A stretch of 64,000 nt of DNA, taken from Tetrahymena elliotti 4EA. Lineage: Eukaryota > Ciliophora > Oligohymenophorea > Hymenostomatida > Tetrahymenidae. Each line of letters opens with the position of its first letter. The first letter of the stretch is position 1. Made by a program: the position numbers and the translations under genes. Below, one piece after another: positions 38,401 through 50,220 of the stretch. The stretch is from NCBI GenBank assembly GCA_000231825.2, contig JH720305.1:1005557-1069556 (forward strand). The letters are read 5' to 3'. The notes under the pieces are model-generated. The model worked only from the letters and a program-made list of their open reading frames with translations, was not told the DNA's origin and did no database searches.

Positions 38401-41400
38401 TCAACTATTTTTTGCAAAGAAAAGATTCTAGGGGTTTAACTCTTACTTGTTAGCTCATCCTTTGAAACTTAGCAAAGAGAATTGATAAAATCTAAAATAC
38501 TTTCTCCATCAAGTTATGTGCTCTTTGCATATATTCTGTCAATATAATCACTTTCAACATAACTTTGTTAAAGGCTCCACTCAGAATCAGTTAGGACTAA
38601 ACTGCTATAGTATTTTTAAAAAGTTAAGTCAAAATATAATAAAAATAAGAAAATTTAAATTGATCTACCTTGGTCTCCTTCCGCTTTGTCTTTTATCAAC
38701 ACCATTTTAAATGAGCCTGTTTTCGTTTAACCTTTACAAATAAAAATAAAATGAATATTTTAAGAAAATAAAAAAATAAGTAAAATTGTTTACTTGCTTA
38801 TTAAGGCTAATATTGGTAACCATGATTGGTGCAAGCTGTTTCCAATTTTTTAAGATAAATGTAAGACTTGTTTTATTACTGAATAGTTTTTCTTCTTAAA
38901 ATTATTTGGGAAGCTTTCTAAGTTCGATTGTAAGCAAAGAGCTTCAATAAATGAGTTTCTTTCTTGTTCCAAATTAAAATGACAACTGAGCAAAATAGTG
39001 CTATTGAAACCTTCTAAAGAAAATCTGACGGTCTTATCATCATCACAATTTTCTAATGCATGCTTAAAAGCACTCAAAATCTTAGGACCTATTGTTTCAA
39101 CTAAAGGCCCTATGTAATACATTGAATTTGCTTTAATAAACTTGCTGGAGAGTTTGTTTTTCTCTGAAATCAAATTCTTTCCTTTTTCAATCATTTTTTA
39201 GGTTTCTTAAAGGAACAAATCTTATTTCTTTCTCATTGTTGTAGAGATAGAATCTTGCAAGTTCTTTACAGTTTTAGCTTTTTCATGCAAAGCCAATGGT
39301 TCTTTCTATATACTTCTATACAATTCTGTTAAATAATCTGTTTCAAAATGCTCACCTTCAATATTCTTAGCTATTTTAATGAAGTCTTCTAATTTCATTT
39401 TATCCTTAACCTAAGGATTATACATATCTGTTTAGAGCATAATTAGTAAGAAAGAAAGAGTATAAGCACCACCTGCGCTTTAGAAAGTTTAAGGATTATC
39501 TCTTTAAAATTTATCACCAAATTTCTAAAGAATTCTGTCAACAATTTAAGCCTTTTAATAATCCAATCAAAATAAACATTAATTAAAAAAAATAAATGAG
39601 GGAATTTCATAGAATAAATATTACTTCTCCTGGTAATGTAAAAGTTTCTAGATATTATCTCATAGCAACATCAATTCTTCTGTCTTAGAAATTTATTAGA
39701 TCTGTGAATTCACTAAGAACATTAATATTTAATTCGTGATGTCCACCAATATATTCACCAATTTGATCTTTACTGACTGACGGATTCTCCCTTAAAAATT
39801 TTGCTATACCTACTGCATCATCAGGCTAAATAATTCCTGTTTAAATCAAATGCTTGATACCTAAACTGGGTTTTTTGTTAAACTTTTAAATAGCTCTTTA
39901 TGTTTCTATTTTAATGATATGTTCTTTTTCAATCCTATTTTAAAAATAATAATATTATTTAACTAGCCTCACTCTTTATGTATTATAATTGATTAATTTA
40001 CTGATTTTAATGATCATTTAAATCTATTTTTATTATTTCTCTGTTTTCTTCTTGTTGCATAATAGTTGTGTCATCTAAATTTTTACCACCATTTAATATA
40101 TCATTCTTACTTTGTCCATTTATTAAATTCTGGTTTTAACTATCTTATTACTATGCATAATTATCAAAGTATTCATATATTGATCTCATCATAAGAGCTA
40201 AAGTTTCAACGGCATATTATCTCAGCAATAATTCCTGATTTGGTTAAATCATCATCTAAAATTCTGGTCTGGAATACAAACCTGTAGCAATTTTACCTAT
40301 AAATTTTAAATATTTTTTGCTAAGAAACTAAAGAGATAAAATTATTTAATTTTACTTAATATTGAGACTATTCTATCTACGAGTTAAACTTAGTTAAATG
40401 AACAGTCATAATTTACATAAAAATCTAAAACAACTCTGGTCTTTTAAAAAGCTTTGTTTAGAACTTGTAATGCTAAATGGCGATGATTTGAACTAGAATT
40501 AGGGCTTTCAAGGAGCTATAAGAAAATTTCGTTAATGAAAATTGATATTTCATTTTTAAATTCTTCCTTGTGATAGATAAGAAGTTGTAAGAAGATTCCA
40601 AATGAAAGAGAAAAAATACTCTTTTCATTATTTAAACAACATTTTAATATTCCATCAAATAATTTCTCCTTGATCACCTTGATGGCTAATTCTTTTCTAA
40701 AGAATGTTGAATCTCTTAAATCAAAAATTGCATAAATCATTTCAAGAGTTATTACTTTTAATCTTACACTACTCTTTGCATTTTCTAATGAAGATGAAGA
40801 TGTTGTAAATCCTAGACTATTTATAGAATTTAATAGATTTAAAATTATGTAATGTGAAATCTATCAAAATATATTCTCAATCATAAAATCTTTAGAAAAA
40901 TTTTAATTTTATCAAAAATATTTTTTTATACTAAAAAACTTTTTTTTTTAAATATTTGCTTTTTCCTTAACTAGTTATATAATGAGAATTCAATTATTTG
41001 CAAATGAAAAATTACACTTATTCTGGAGGAGCAATTAGAAGAAAAGAAAGAGATTATAAAATGGAAAGGCAATCTTCAAATGCTATCTTAGAGTTCTTTT
41101 AGTAGTCATAAAACCTTTTATTGACTGCTTCATTCATTTATTAGTAGCTAATTTTACATTCGATAGAGCATACAGGAACACGAAGATCTTTACAGTAGTA
41201 ATTAGCAGTGTTTCTGCATTTTGAGCACCAACCAAATAAACCTACAGGTTAATCGTTTTCATTAACTAATTATTCAGAATCAATAGGTAAAACTCTAAAA
41301 TATTATGGGTCATTTGGATCTAGCTATGTTGGTACTACTCTAGTAGGAATATTTTGTAACTCAATATCAATATATTTTTATTTTTAATCAGTTGGAATAT

Positions 41401-43251
41401 TTTCATCCTAATTAATTTTTTCTACAACCCCATCCTTTCTTGCTTGGTAAATGCAAACATCGTCAACAATATTGATAAGAGTATCTAAGCAAATAGTATC
41501 AAATGTAGGTTAGTTTTTATCATTATTCTTTTTAATTCCTTAAAAAATAAAATTTTAGTTCTTAGTAAAACTGCTGACTGCATCAAAATATCCACTCATA
41601 TCAGCCTCTTAAGCATCTTCTTGTGATTTTAGAATATTATTAATTGGTGATAATTCCTTTTGATTTAATTGATTTTGCTACATTAATGTAGTATCTCCTC
41701 TAATAGAGATAAGCTATTTTGTCATATTAGTCTGATTAGGAGAAGGAGATCTCTCTTTTTATAAAACACTTTGATCTTAAGTAGCTCTTCCTCTTTCTTT
41801 TTGCTATTATAATTGCTATGCATTTCCTATAAAAAATCCATTACCAAACAACTATTTTTTTATTTTCTCTCCTTCTATCAAGGAAAGTTTCTAAAAATTG
41901 TAATTTATGATCTACTAAAGAGCTTATTTTGCAAGTTTCTCTACCTAACCATTTCTAGTTTCTTTTAATTTAAATAAATTTTAATTCTAGTTTATAATTT
42001 CTTTTATTTTTTCAAAAGATATATTTTTTTGTTAAGAATATAAAAAATAGATAATTTTTTTATCTCTAAAAGAGAATAAAAAGTTGTTTAGACATAATTT
42101 GGGTGATTTTTTTTTAATTTTTTGCTAATGCTGAGAAATGAAAAATGAGAAAAAGAGAGAGAGTATGAAACTAGAAATAAAAATTACATGAATAATAAAT
42201 GATTATTGTTTGGATAGCTGCTGATATATGTATATCATGCATTTCGGTATGAATATGAGTTGCTAAAAGAACAAATATCTTGATAATTAACATTTAGTTA
42301 TTTTCTTCCTTTTCATTTGCTAGAGTAATCATAGTATCCATGATAGTGGAGATAAGTTTTCTTGTATTAAGTTAATCTCTTAGAGGAGAGGGATCATGAA
42401 GATCTTTAAACTCTTCTAAATTAACTTCTAAAGTATAATCTGGACAATTACCATTCAAGAAATTATAGCTAATGAGTTACTTTAAATAAAAATAATATGT
42501 TTTTTATTGAGTTAATTAAAAGATTTGAAATATTATATCTCTATTTGATTTCCCTCTAATTTATTATTATTGCTTATTCATAAATTCATTCTCTAATTCT
42601 TCTATTCATTAAAATTAACTCTATTTCAACTTTTCTTGTGAATGTTTGTTGCTTTAATCCTTATTCAGAAACATACTATAAAAGTTAAATGCAAACAGTG
42701 CTAAAAACTGTATTTTACAATTACTTAATTGCATTTAATAAGATAAAATTGGATGATATCTTTTTCAAATATATGTTTGTTTGTTTGTTGAATGAGAGAT
42801 GCAGAAAATATAATATTTTATAAATGAAATGAAGATATTTTATCTACTTGTATTGCTTTTAAAGACACCTCTATCAGCTTTTATTACTTAGTATTGATTG
42901 CTAGTTTATAAATGATGAAATATCTATTAGCATCTAATTTATGGGCAGGGTCTTGCATCACATGATCTTTTTAATTATAAAATAAATACTCAATCATAAA
43001 TCTTATCAAAAAGGGTATTTAGTATTATTAAAATAAATGTTCAAGCCTTAATATATGCTGCTGCAGCTTTAATGCTATCTTTTTATAATAAACTATTAGA
43101 AATAATTACTTTGCATTTTTTGGACAAGATCTTTGACTCCAAGATATTTTTTAGGTAGATTCTTTTTGATCTTTTCAAATGAATTCCCTAAAATATCTTG
43201 ATAAATCTAAATAGGCTAAAGATTTTCTTCTGGCTACTACATTTAAGACAT
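35406..43251 (-). CDS. BIG/Sec7-type large Arf guanine nucleotide exchange factor
   Basis: A minus-strand gene with more than ten introns encodes a large BIG-type protein. Order of domains: DCB (43,250-41,900; NRYFIIYKLAINTK, VSLKAIQ then QLISYNFLNGN, HIHTEMHDIHISAAIQT), a Cys cluster (41,230-41,150; CSKC then CKDLRVPVCSIEC), HUS (41,060-40,260; VVLDFYVNYDCSFNQ, the HUS box), Sec7 (about 39,930-39,290; FLRENPSVSKDQIGEYIGG, LETFTLPGEAQ with the catalytic Glu, FLLIMLQTDMYNPQV), then HEAT-like HDS repeats (39,230-36,080) and a polar, Gln/Asn-rich tail. It activates Arf by GDP-GTP exchange at the trans-Golgi. Introns I resolved include 42847..42480, 42187..41962, 41017..40861, 40355..40297, 40001..39935 and 39624..39552. 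The first exon junction near 43,130 remains ambiguous. The start at 43251 fits the DCB start; an earlier-looking ATG at 42095 is intronic. Confidence 0.88.
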
Positions 43252-44674
43252 GACTAAAGGACTAATTAGCAGCTATAACAATAATCAATCAAGCAATGAA
43301 GTCTTTGTGAATTTATTTTGGATTTGTAAATGAAATGCGAGTCCAACCAAATGACTTTATAAATCTATATCTAAAAGGACTAACTAATAAATAAATAATA
43401 ATTTAATTAATGATTGTATTCTTTCTCTTTTGAAAAAAAAGCTAATAGCGTTATATATAATTTTTAATTTTTTATATATCAAAAATAAGAATTCCTTAAT
43501 TAATTTTTACACTTTGATAAACAATCAAACAATCAATCAATAAATTGTTTAATAATTTATTTGTTAGACTTGGTTATAGACTAATTCTATTTATCAAACA
43601 AACAAACAAACAAACAAAAATCAAGTATTAGAGATTTACTTTTATTTATTTTTTGCACATTATTTATGATTTGTTTTAGCACAAACTGATATCACCTAAA
43701 TGATATTATTGCAGCAATTATTTATTGTTCAGACTAAGATACTATCTAAATTACTTATTATTTTCCTGAAATTTATTTATGTTTTTTAATCATCACCTTT
43801 CTCTATGTTTTAACCTTCTTCTCATTCAATTAAAAAATTGTATTTACATAATATGTTTACTGGTATCTCGCAAAAAATTTCAATCTATTCTTATCAAATA
43901 TTAGCAAATCAAAGTCTTTTAAATATTTAGGTAAGTTTTTTTGATTATTTTTTACCTAGTATGTAAAATAGTAATTTATTTATCAAATTTAAAAAATTAA
44001 TTATCAGAATAAAAAAGACTCTTTTTTAATATAATCAACTCTTTAAATTATTTCTTACAAATCTATTTTAAAAAATTCTCCTAGATTAATTTTTTTTAAA
44101 TATACATTTGAATTAATATTATGAGTTATTGTTGAATGCTAAATATGTATTTCAAATGTTTTAACTGTATTTTGTAATATAATTATAAATGTTCACATGA
44201 AGTAAGTGATAATAGATGTCTAAACAAAAATAAAGAATTAATTAATTAATTATTTAGCTAGATTTGTTAAATATAATTTTATAGCAAAATTATAAAAAAA
44301 GTAAAATTGTTTGGAATAAAAAGTTTTAAATTGAATTAACTAATATCAGTAAGTAAGGAAGATTTTGAGAGCAAAATTAATTTGATTTAATGTTTCAGTA
44401 AAATTATAAAATATTTTAAATTGAAATAAAATTATAAAAGATTTCTAAAAGCTTTAATAATGTATTACATTTTAAAAATAATTGTCTGATATTTTCTTTT
44501 AAAATTATTGATAATTAAATACAAAAAATTCTTTCTACTAAATTAGTTATAATTTCTATTAAATATTTTTTATCAATTTATTTACTAATTACTTTAATAT
44601 TAGAAGATAATAAAGGAAAAATTTAGCTTTCAATTCAAATAAGTTTTATAAAATATATAATCTGAGTTTAATAA
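43252..44674. other. Divergent intergenic spacer with CAAA tract
   Basis: About 1.4 kb holding the promoters of the Arf-GEF (minus) and calmodulin-like gene (plus). A CAAA microsatellite runs from about 43595 to 43620. No other feature is seen. Confidence 0.45.
43595..43620. repeat. CAAA tetranucleotide microsatellite
   Basis: Five to six tandem CAAA units upstream of the Arf-GEF gene. Confidence 0.85.
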
Positions 44675-45151
44675 ATGGCTGATATAGGTACAGTTTCCAG
44701 AGAACCCACAAAAGAATAAATAGCAGAATATAAAGAAGCATTTTCCCTTTTTGATAAAGATGGTGATGGTATTATTGATATAAGAGATCTTGGGTTACTC
44801 GTCAGATCTCTAAATAAAAACCCAACAGAATAAGAATTAGAAGAAATGGCATCTGAAGTAGATCCATTAGGGAAAGGGAAAGTAGAATTTCCTGATTTTT
44901 TAAGTATGATGGCAGGTAGATAAGATGATTGTGATCCTGAAGAGGAATTATATGAAGCATTTAAAGTATGGGAAAAAGAAAAACCAACTATGTTTGTAAA
45001 TGTTTTAAAGCATCTTGTTATGAAAGGAAAAGAACCTTTTACTGAAGATGAAGCTGAGGAAATGATAAAGGAACTTGGAGGAGAAAGTTAAACTGAATTT
45101 AAAATAGAAGATTTCATTAAATTAGTTTTATCAAATATGAATTAAAATTGA
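44675..45151 (+). CDS. Calmodulin-like EF-hand protein
   Basis: Single exon of 159 codons (158 aa), close to calmodulin length. It opens with an N-terminal extension, [12 protein letters not shown], then [19 protein letters not shown], which is the calmodulin N-lobe pattern. EF loop 1, [12 protein letters not shown], has a complete ligand set. Loop 2, [12 protein letters not shown], has lost position-5 and other ligands, and loops 3 and 4 ([24 protein letters not shown]) are not functional EF loops. So probably one calcium site remains and the C-lobe may bind targets without calcium. Such proteins act as regulatory light chains, in centrin-like or dynein-associated complexes, or as calcium sensors. 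No target can be named from sequence. Confidence 0.88.
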
Positions 45152-46743
45152 ATTATTTATTAGTTATGAAAGATATTTGTTTGTGTCAAGATTTAAAACA
45201 TAATCATGAATTCAAATGCTCTTGGAAAAGGCTAATTAATATATCTATTATATTTAAAACTCTGCTCAGAAAGCTATATTGATGCTTCAAAAAAAAATAA
45301 GTTTGAAGTTTAGCTTTACTATTCTTATTTGTTGATTGAATGATTATTAATTAATTTACTTTTAAATCTTTTAGTTATGAGTTATATTTTTAAAAAATAA
45401 AACTCAAATTATTCAATAAAATATTTTTCAAATAAATATTATTTTAATTATTTCTTTATTTCGATTAAAAATTTATCTATGTTTTTGTTTTTGAATTTAT
45501 ATTCTTTTGCCCAATAAATAGCTAATATTTTACATAAATTATTATAAAAAAATTAAACTTTTACTAAAAATAAAATATTAATAAATAACTTATTAAATCA
45601 GCTCAAAATATATTAAATAATTATTTCAAAAATTTTTTGAACAAACCTAAAACATGCAAAGATTGATATGCCTTGATTATACAAATTATTTAATATAGAA
45701 TGTATAAATTTAATGATAAATAAATGATACATATAATAAATTTAAGAGGATCATATAATGTTTATGTTTACAAAAGTTCTAAAAAAAAAATGTTGTTTAA
45801 TTCATTTTTTAGTAAAAAATGAGCAAAAAGTTTAGGTTTAATATAAATTTTTGATTTTATATTTAAGGATTTTAGAAATAAAATAAATTTTTATTTTTAA
45901 ATTTATCTTTTTAATTTAATAATTCCACTTTCAAACAAATTAAAGAAATTAAATGATAAAATAATTATATTCTGAAATGAGTAATTTAAGAAAAAAGAAT
46001 ATCTGTAAAGAACAAATACATATTAGAATCATTCAATAAAAAAAATTAAATTATCAAATATTAAAATTTATTAGAAGCAAGATAAAATAAATGATAATGA
46101 GGATAGCTTCAATTTTAAAATTATATACAAATAAATGAAATTTAAAATAGAATTTCTCATAATTATTTTAAGAATATGAGAAATCGATAGCTCTGAACGA
46201 TTCAAATATGTGATATTGTTATACGAAACAACAAGAAATATCTTGAAACTAATTTATTTTATTCAAGCATAGTTATTTATGAACATACAATTAAAACACT
46301 TCATTAAGATTTCTAAGAATATCATATCTACTGCAAATAGATTATTTTTTCTTAAAAAAAGAAAATTTACTAAATTTTTGAAGAGAAAGAGAGATTGTTA
46401 AAATTTTCTTTAAAATTAGCATGAAGATTATTAAACAACTATTATAATAATTATTATAAAATGTACCTTTTTCATACAGATTTTTTCTTGCTTGTTTGTT
46501 TTATTTTGAATTAAATAAAAAATTAATATTTATTCAGTTTAGTTTGCAATGTTTGTTCTTCATTCACTATTTGATATTCTTCACATCAATAAATTTCAAT
46601 GTCATTTCTTTTTTTACATAAAAATTTAATAAATATTAAACAAATATTCAAGCAATAAAAATAGCTTTAGTTCTCAAAAGAGCAAACTATAAACTAAATC
46701 AAACTCATAAAAATTATTAGTAAAAAGTACAATTCATATAGAA
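45152..46743. other. Intergenic spacer
   Basis: About 1.6 kb between two plus-strand genes, extremely AT-rich. No conserved frame or RNA gene was recognised. Confidence 0.45.
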
Positions 46744-47872
46744 ATGAATAATAGCCATTTTTCCAACGTTGTTGATCCCAGATACTCAAGCTCTAGCAGT
46801 ACTGCTCCTTAACAACAGTTCACTTAATCAGTCAGCTAATTTCTCATTAAATCAAACAACTAATCATAGTTTGTACAATAATAGCCTGCTGTTTAACAAC
46901 CTGAACCTTCATATGGTCAATATAACCAATAATTTGTTACATCTGTAGTCTATCAATCTCCTGCTCAAACTAACACCTATGCAGCAAGCTTAAATTATGG
47001 AAATTAATCTAATCCTTTGAATAGCCAATATGTTTCTGATAATACAAATATTTAAGATGTTATTGAGTCAGTTAAGAGAAGTGCAGCAGTTAGATAATCT
47101 TAACAACAACAATAATAATCATAGATTTAGCAACCCGTAAGCTTCCTTTTATTTCTTTAATCAAATTATTTCATTTTTATCTTAAAAAATTATTTTTTGA
47201 ACCAAAGTTTGTTTGAAAAGTAGAAAAGCTGTCTTTGTTAATTTTTATTTGCACTGAAAAAAAAATACAATAAAATAGATATGCACAAACTATTTGGTTT
47301 TCTACTTTAAAGCTTGTTAAAATATTAAATATTTATTTTTAAAATTTAATATAAAGCAAGTTATTGAGCCTTAAAAGTTTGGAAACAGCACTTTAGTTAG
47401 CAGTTAGTATGTTCCTTATGATAGCAATTTGAGTGCATCATTCAATCCTAACAAGTAGTAGTAGACTTTACAACAACCTTAATAATATGCAGGTTATCTT
47501 TCTTAAAGCCAAAGCGGATTTGTTAACAGCACAAATTTGAGTGTTCCATAATTCAGTGGAGCAGGTATGAGTTACTATCAAACTCCTGATCGTTCTGCTT
47601 AAATTAAGCAAGATGCCACCAATATCAAATTCTTAACTCCTAATAAATCACCAAGTACTTGTAAGATAGTCTAACGTTCACCAACTAAACAATAAATTGA
47701 AAGAGAAATTGATGTATAAAATTAAATCGCTTAATAAGAATATCTTGCCTGTTAGATGTCTGTTAATAGTTTGAAGAATAATATTGAATTTATTAATGCT
47801 ACTAATAACTCTCCAGATAAGAGACATACAGCTAAATCTATAGTAAATTAAATGGGTGCCAATATTAATTGA
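46744..47872 (+). CDS. Gln/Asn/Ser-rich low-complexity protein
   Basis: Two exons, 46744..47136 and 47357..47872, give 303 codons (302 aa). The protein is rich in Gln, Asn, Ser, Tyr and Pro (for example SYGQYNQQFV, QYVSDNTNIQ) with poly-Gln runs encoded largely by TAA and TAG. A less biased region near the C-terminus contains a short helix-like segment (QQIEREIDVQNQIAQQEYL) that could be a coiled coil, plus TPNKSP and QRSPTKQ motifs that look like proline-directed phosphorylation sites. No domain is recognised. The composition resembles prion-like or condensate-forming proteins and cytoskeletal linkers. The function is unknown. Confidence 0.7.
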
Positions 47873-48155
47873 TTTATATTGCCTACTTGTCATTAAAAAT
47901 TACTCAATTTATTGTACAGGTTACATATTTTTCATACATTAAAATACTTAAATAGTTTTCTTATATTAAAAATTTGATAATATAAACTTAAATATTATTT
48001 ACATTTTATATTTAATGTAAATTTTAATTTTTCAATGTTTAAATTCATTTTAAATTTCAATCAAGAATGGTTTAAAAATAAAAAATATTTTAAAACTTCT
48101 CTTTTTTTGAAATGATAAAATTGACAAAATACAATTTATGAAAATAAATAAATAT

Positions 48156-48985
48156 TCAGCTTGAATGGCTTCTTCTATGACTATGAGACCTTTTTAGATT
48201 TTTATGGTTATCATTATGATGACAAGAATGGTGGTGTTTTTTAAGCTTTGATTCTCTTTACTTTTATCTTTTTTTTCTGATAACATAAATTACTATAATC
48301 GCTATAATAATTGATAAGGCAACTAATATGAGGATCCAAGACATCTGTAGGATTTAGGTTTGTAAAATCATAAAATTTAAATTTTGTTTCTTAAAAGAAT
48401 TTTACTAATGGTAATCCTAGAAATGTTGTTGTATTAGAATCAATAAATTGTTAGGTTATTTACTCTACTTAAGTTTAATTTGAATAATCAATCGGGGTAT
48501 CTGAGTCAGTCATTTTTTAATCACACATTTGAAGAACTTGATTAACAATCTAGATATTTAATTTTTCATTAAATATATTTAAATTTAAAATAATTACACT
48601 TCCACTACTTTTATAGCCACTTTTGCATAGACATCTTTATGTAGTAGTATTATATTAACCATTAATACAGCTAACTTTATAGCCTGTCACAGGATCTAAA
48701 TCAGTATAGTTATAATTTGACGAGTTTGATTCCAAAAAGCGATTGTTAGTTTAATTTAAGCTTAAGATCCTATTATTCTTTAATGTATTTATAAAAATAA
48801 TAATGTTATTAAGATATTAAAAATACCTCATTAAAATTGTCAAGAAACCTTCTAACTGATATTCTAGATATAATGATGCCAACTTAATAATTTTCTTTTT
48901 AAGTTTGCTAGATCTGCTTTTGTTATTTTAATCCATAGCATAAAAAAATAAAATTATGAATTAGAAGTAAATTAAATATTTTCAT
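48156..48985 (-). CDS. EGF-like type I membrane protein with His-rich cytoplasmic tail
   Basis: Four exons, 48985..48827, 48777..48598, 48549..48406 and 48344..48156, all in phase, give 224 codons (223 aa). The N-terminus MKIFNLLLIHNFIFLCYG is a signal peptide. The lumenal part has several Asn-x-Thr/Ser sites and a Cys cluster in an EGF-like arrangement (YKVSCINGQYN, CLCKSGY, then MCDQK). One membrane helix follows, SWILILVALSIIIAIIVIYV, with a basic stop-transfer RKKRQKQR. The cytoplasmic tail is rich in His, Ser and Arg (KKHHHSCHHNDNH, then RSHSHRRSHSS). It should sit in the plasma or an endomembrane facing out. A metal-binding or sorting role for the tail is only a guess. No orthologue was recognised. 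Confidence 0.75.
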
Positions 48986-49544
48986 TTTTTAATTTTAGAT
49001 ATATAAATTTTGATGTAGGTTTTAGTATTTTAAAAATTGATTATAAAAAAATAGTGATCTTCATTGGATTTAAAGAAACAATTAGATTTAATTAATTATT
49101 ACTTGCTAATTTTTCTTGTATTTTTTGTAAAAAAGTGTAGCAAGAATTTAAAAAAGATAACTTAAAAATTAAAATTTTAGTTAAATTATTTTAATTTTTG
49201 TTAAAAATAAATTATTATGTGTCAATTTAAAAATATCATAAAGAGCTTTTTTGAAACTAAATATTAATATCGTTTTATAATATTTAGCTAGATTATTCAA
49301 AACATATATTATTATTTGAAAATTATTCATTAATATTAATTCAAGCATATATTATCTGATAAATAAAACAGATATTTTTAGCTTAAAAAGCTTATCTTAG
49401 CATAAATATAATAAATAAAAAAAATATAGCCCAGTAGCTCCTAGATAAACATGGTAAAATTATCCATTCTTATTTTAAATAACGAAGTATTTAAAATGTT
49501 TTTTGTTAAAGGACAACAAAAAAGGTGAAAAATAATATAAAAAA
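48986..49544. other. Divergent intergenic spacer
   Basis: Promoters of the EGF-like gene (minus) and the small EF-hand gene (plus) share this AT-rich gap. No distinct element is visible. Confidence 0.4.
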
Positions 49545-50220
49545 ATGTCAAACAAAGAAGTAAGCATTTAAAAATGAAAATAAATAGCAATATAAATAAG
49601 GAAATTATAAAATGAATTAGATATTTAGAATTTTAGCTTTTGAGTTCAGACAATCTGATTCCATAGGAATTAAAATCAGTTTGATTTCAGAAATGGTGAG
49701 CAACCTTTTCTATCCAAATGATGTTACAGGTGATGCCAAAAAGGCATTTAAAGATTTAATAGAAAAAGCATTTAAATCACATACAGTTAACAATAAGGAA
49801 GAAATAACAGAGTAATAGTTCTGTGCTGCAATGGTGAATTTATTAAAATTAAAAATAGGTTTGTTCAATTTGTCACCATGTTATTTGAAATAAAAAGGAC
49901 TCAATAGAGAAATATATGAATGAAGAAACAAATGACAGATTCTTACAAAAAATATTTAGAAGACACTCAAAACTAGATAAAAACTATCTCAATAAGGAAG
50001 GTAAATGTTTCTTCATATTATCTTATCTTTTAATTCTAAAAATAGGATTGAATAAAATGTTTATTTTGAAAAAAAATAAAAAATAGAGTTTAGAGTCTTG
50101 ATGTAGAATTATAAAGATGAAAACATAAATGAAAAAGATATTTAAGAAATTTATGAAAGAATGAGCAATGGAGATAAAAATGGTATATCTTATGAGAATT
50201 TTAAGAAATTTTCAATATGA
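49545..50220 (+). CDS. Small EF-hand calcium-binding protein
   Basis: Four exons, 49545..49559, 49621..49858, 49908..50000 and 50087..50220, give 160 codons (159 aa). The first exon is only five codons (MSNKE). The phase-0 splice leads to IFRILAFEFRQSDS. The C-terminal half holds two EF-hand-type loops: DKNYLNKEEFRV and, better preserved, GDKNGISYENFKKFSI. The N-terminal half has helical segments that resemble recoverin- or calcineurin-B-like proteins (LISEMVSNLFYPND, KAFKDLIEKAFK), without complete loops. It would be a cytosolic calcium sensor. An alternative start at ATG 49613 would skip the mini-exon and read straight into the same frame. Confidence 0.68.

Noticed and set aside
42093..42095. 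ATG as start of the Arf-GEF
   Set aside because: Its frame reaches TGA quickly, and DCB homology upstream shows that this ATG lies within an intron.
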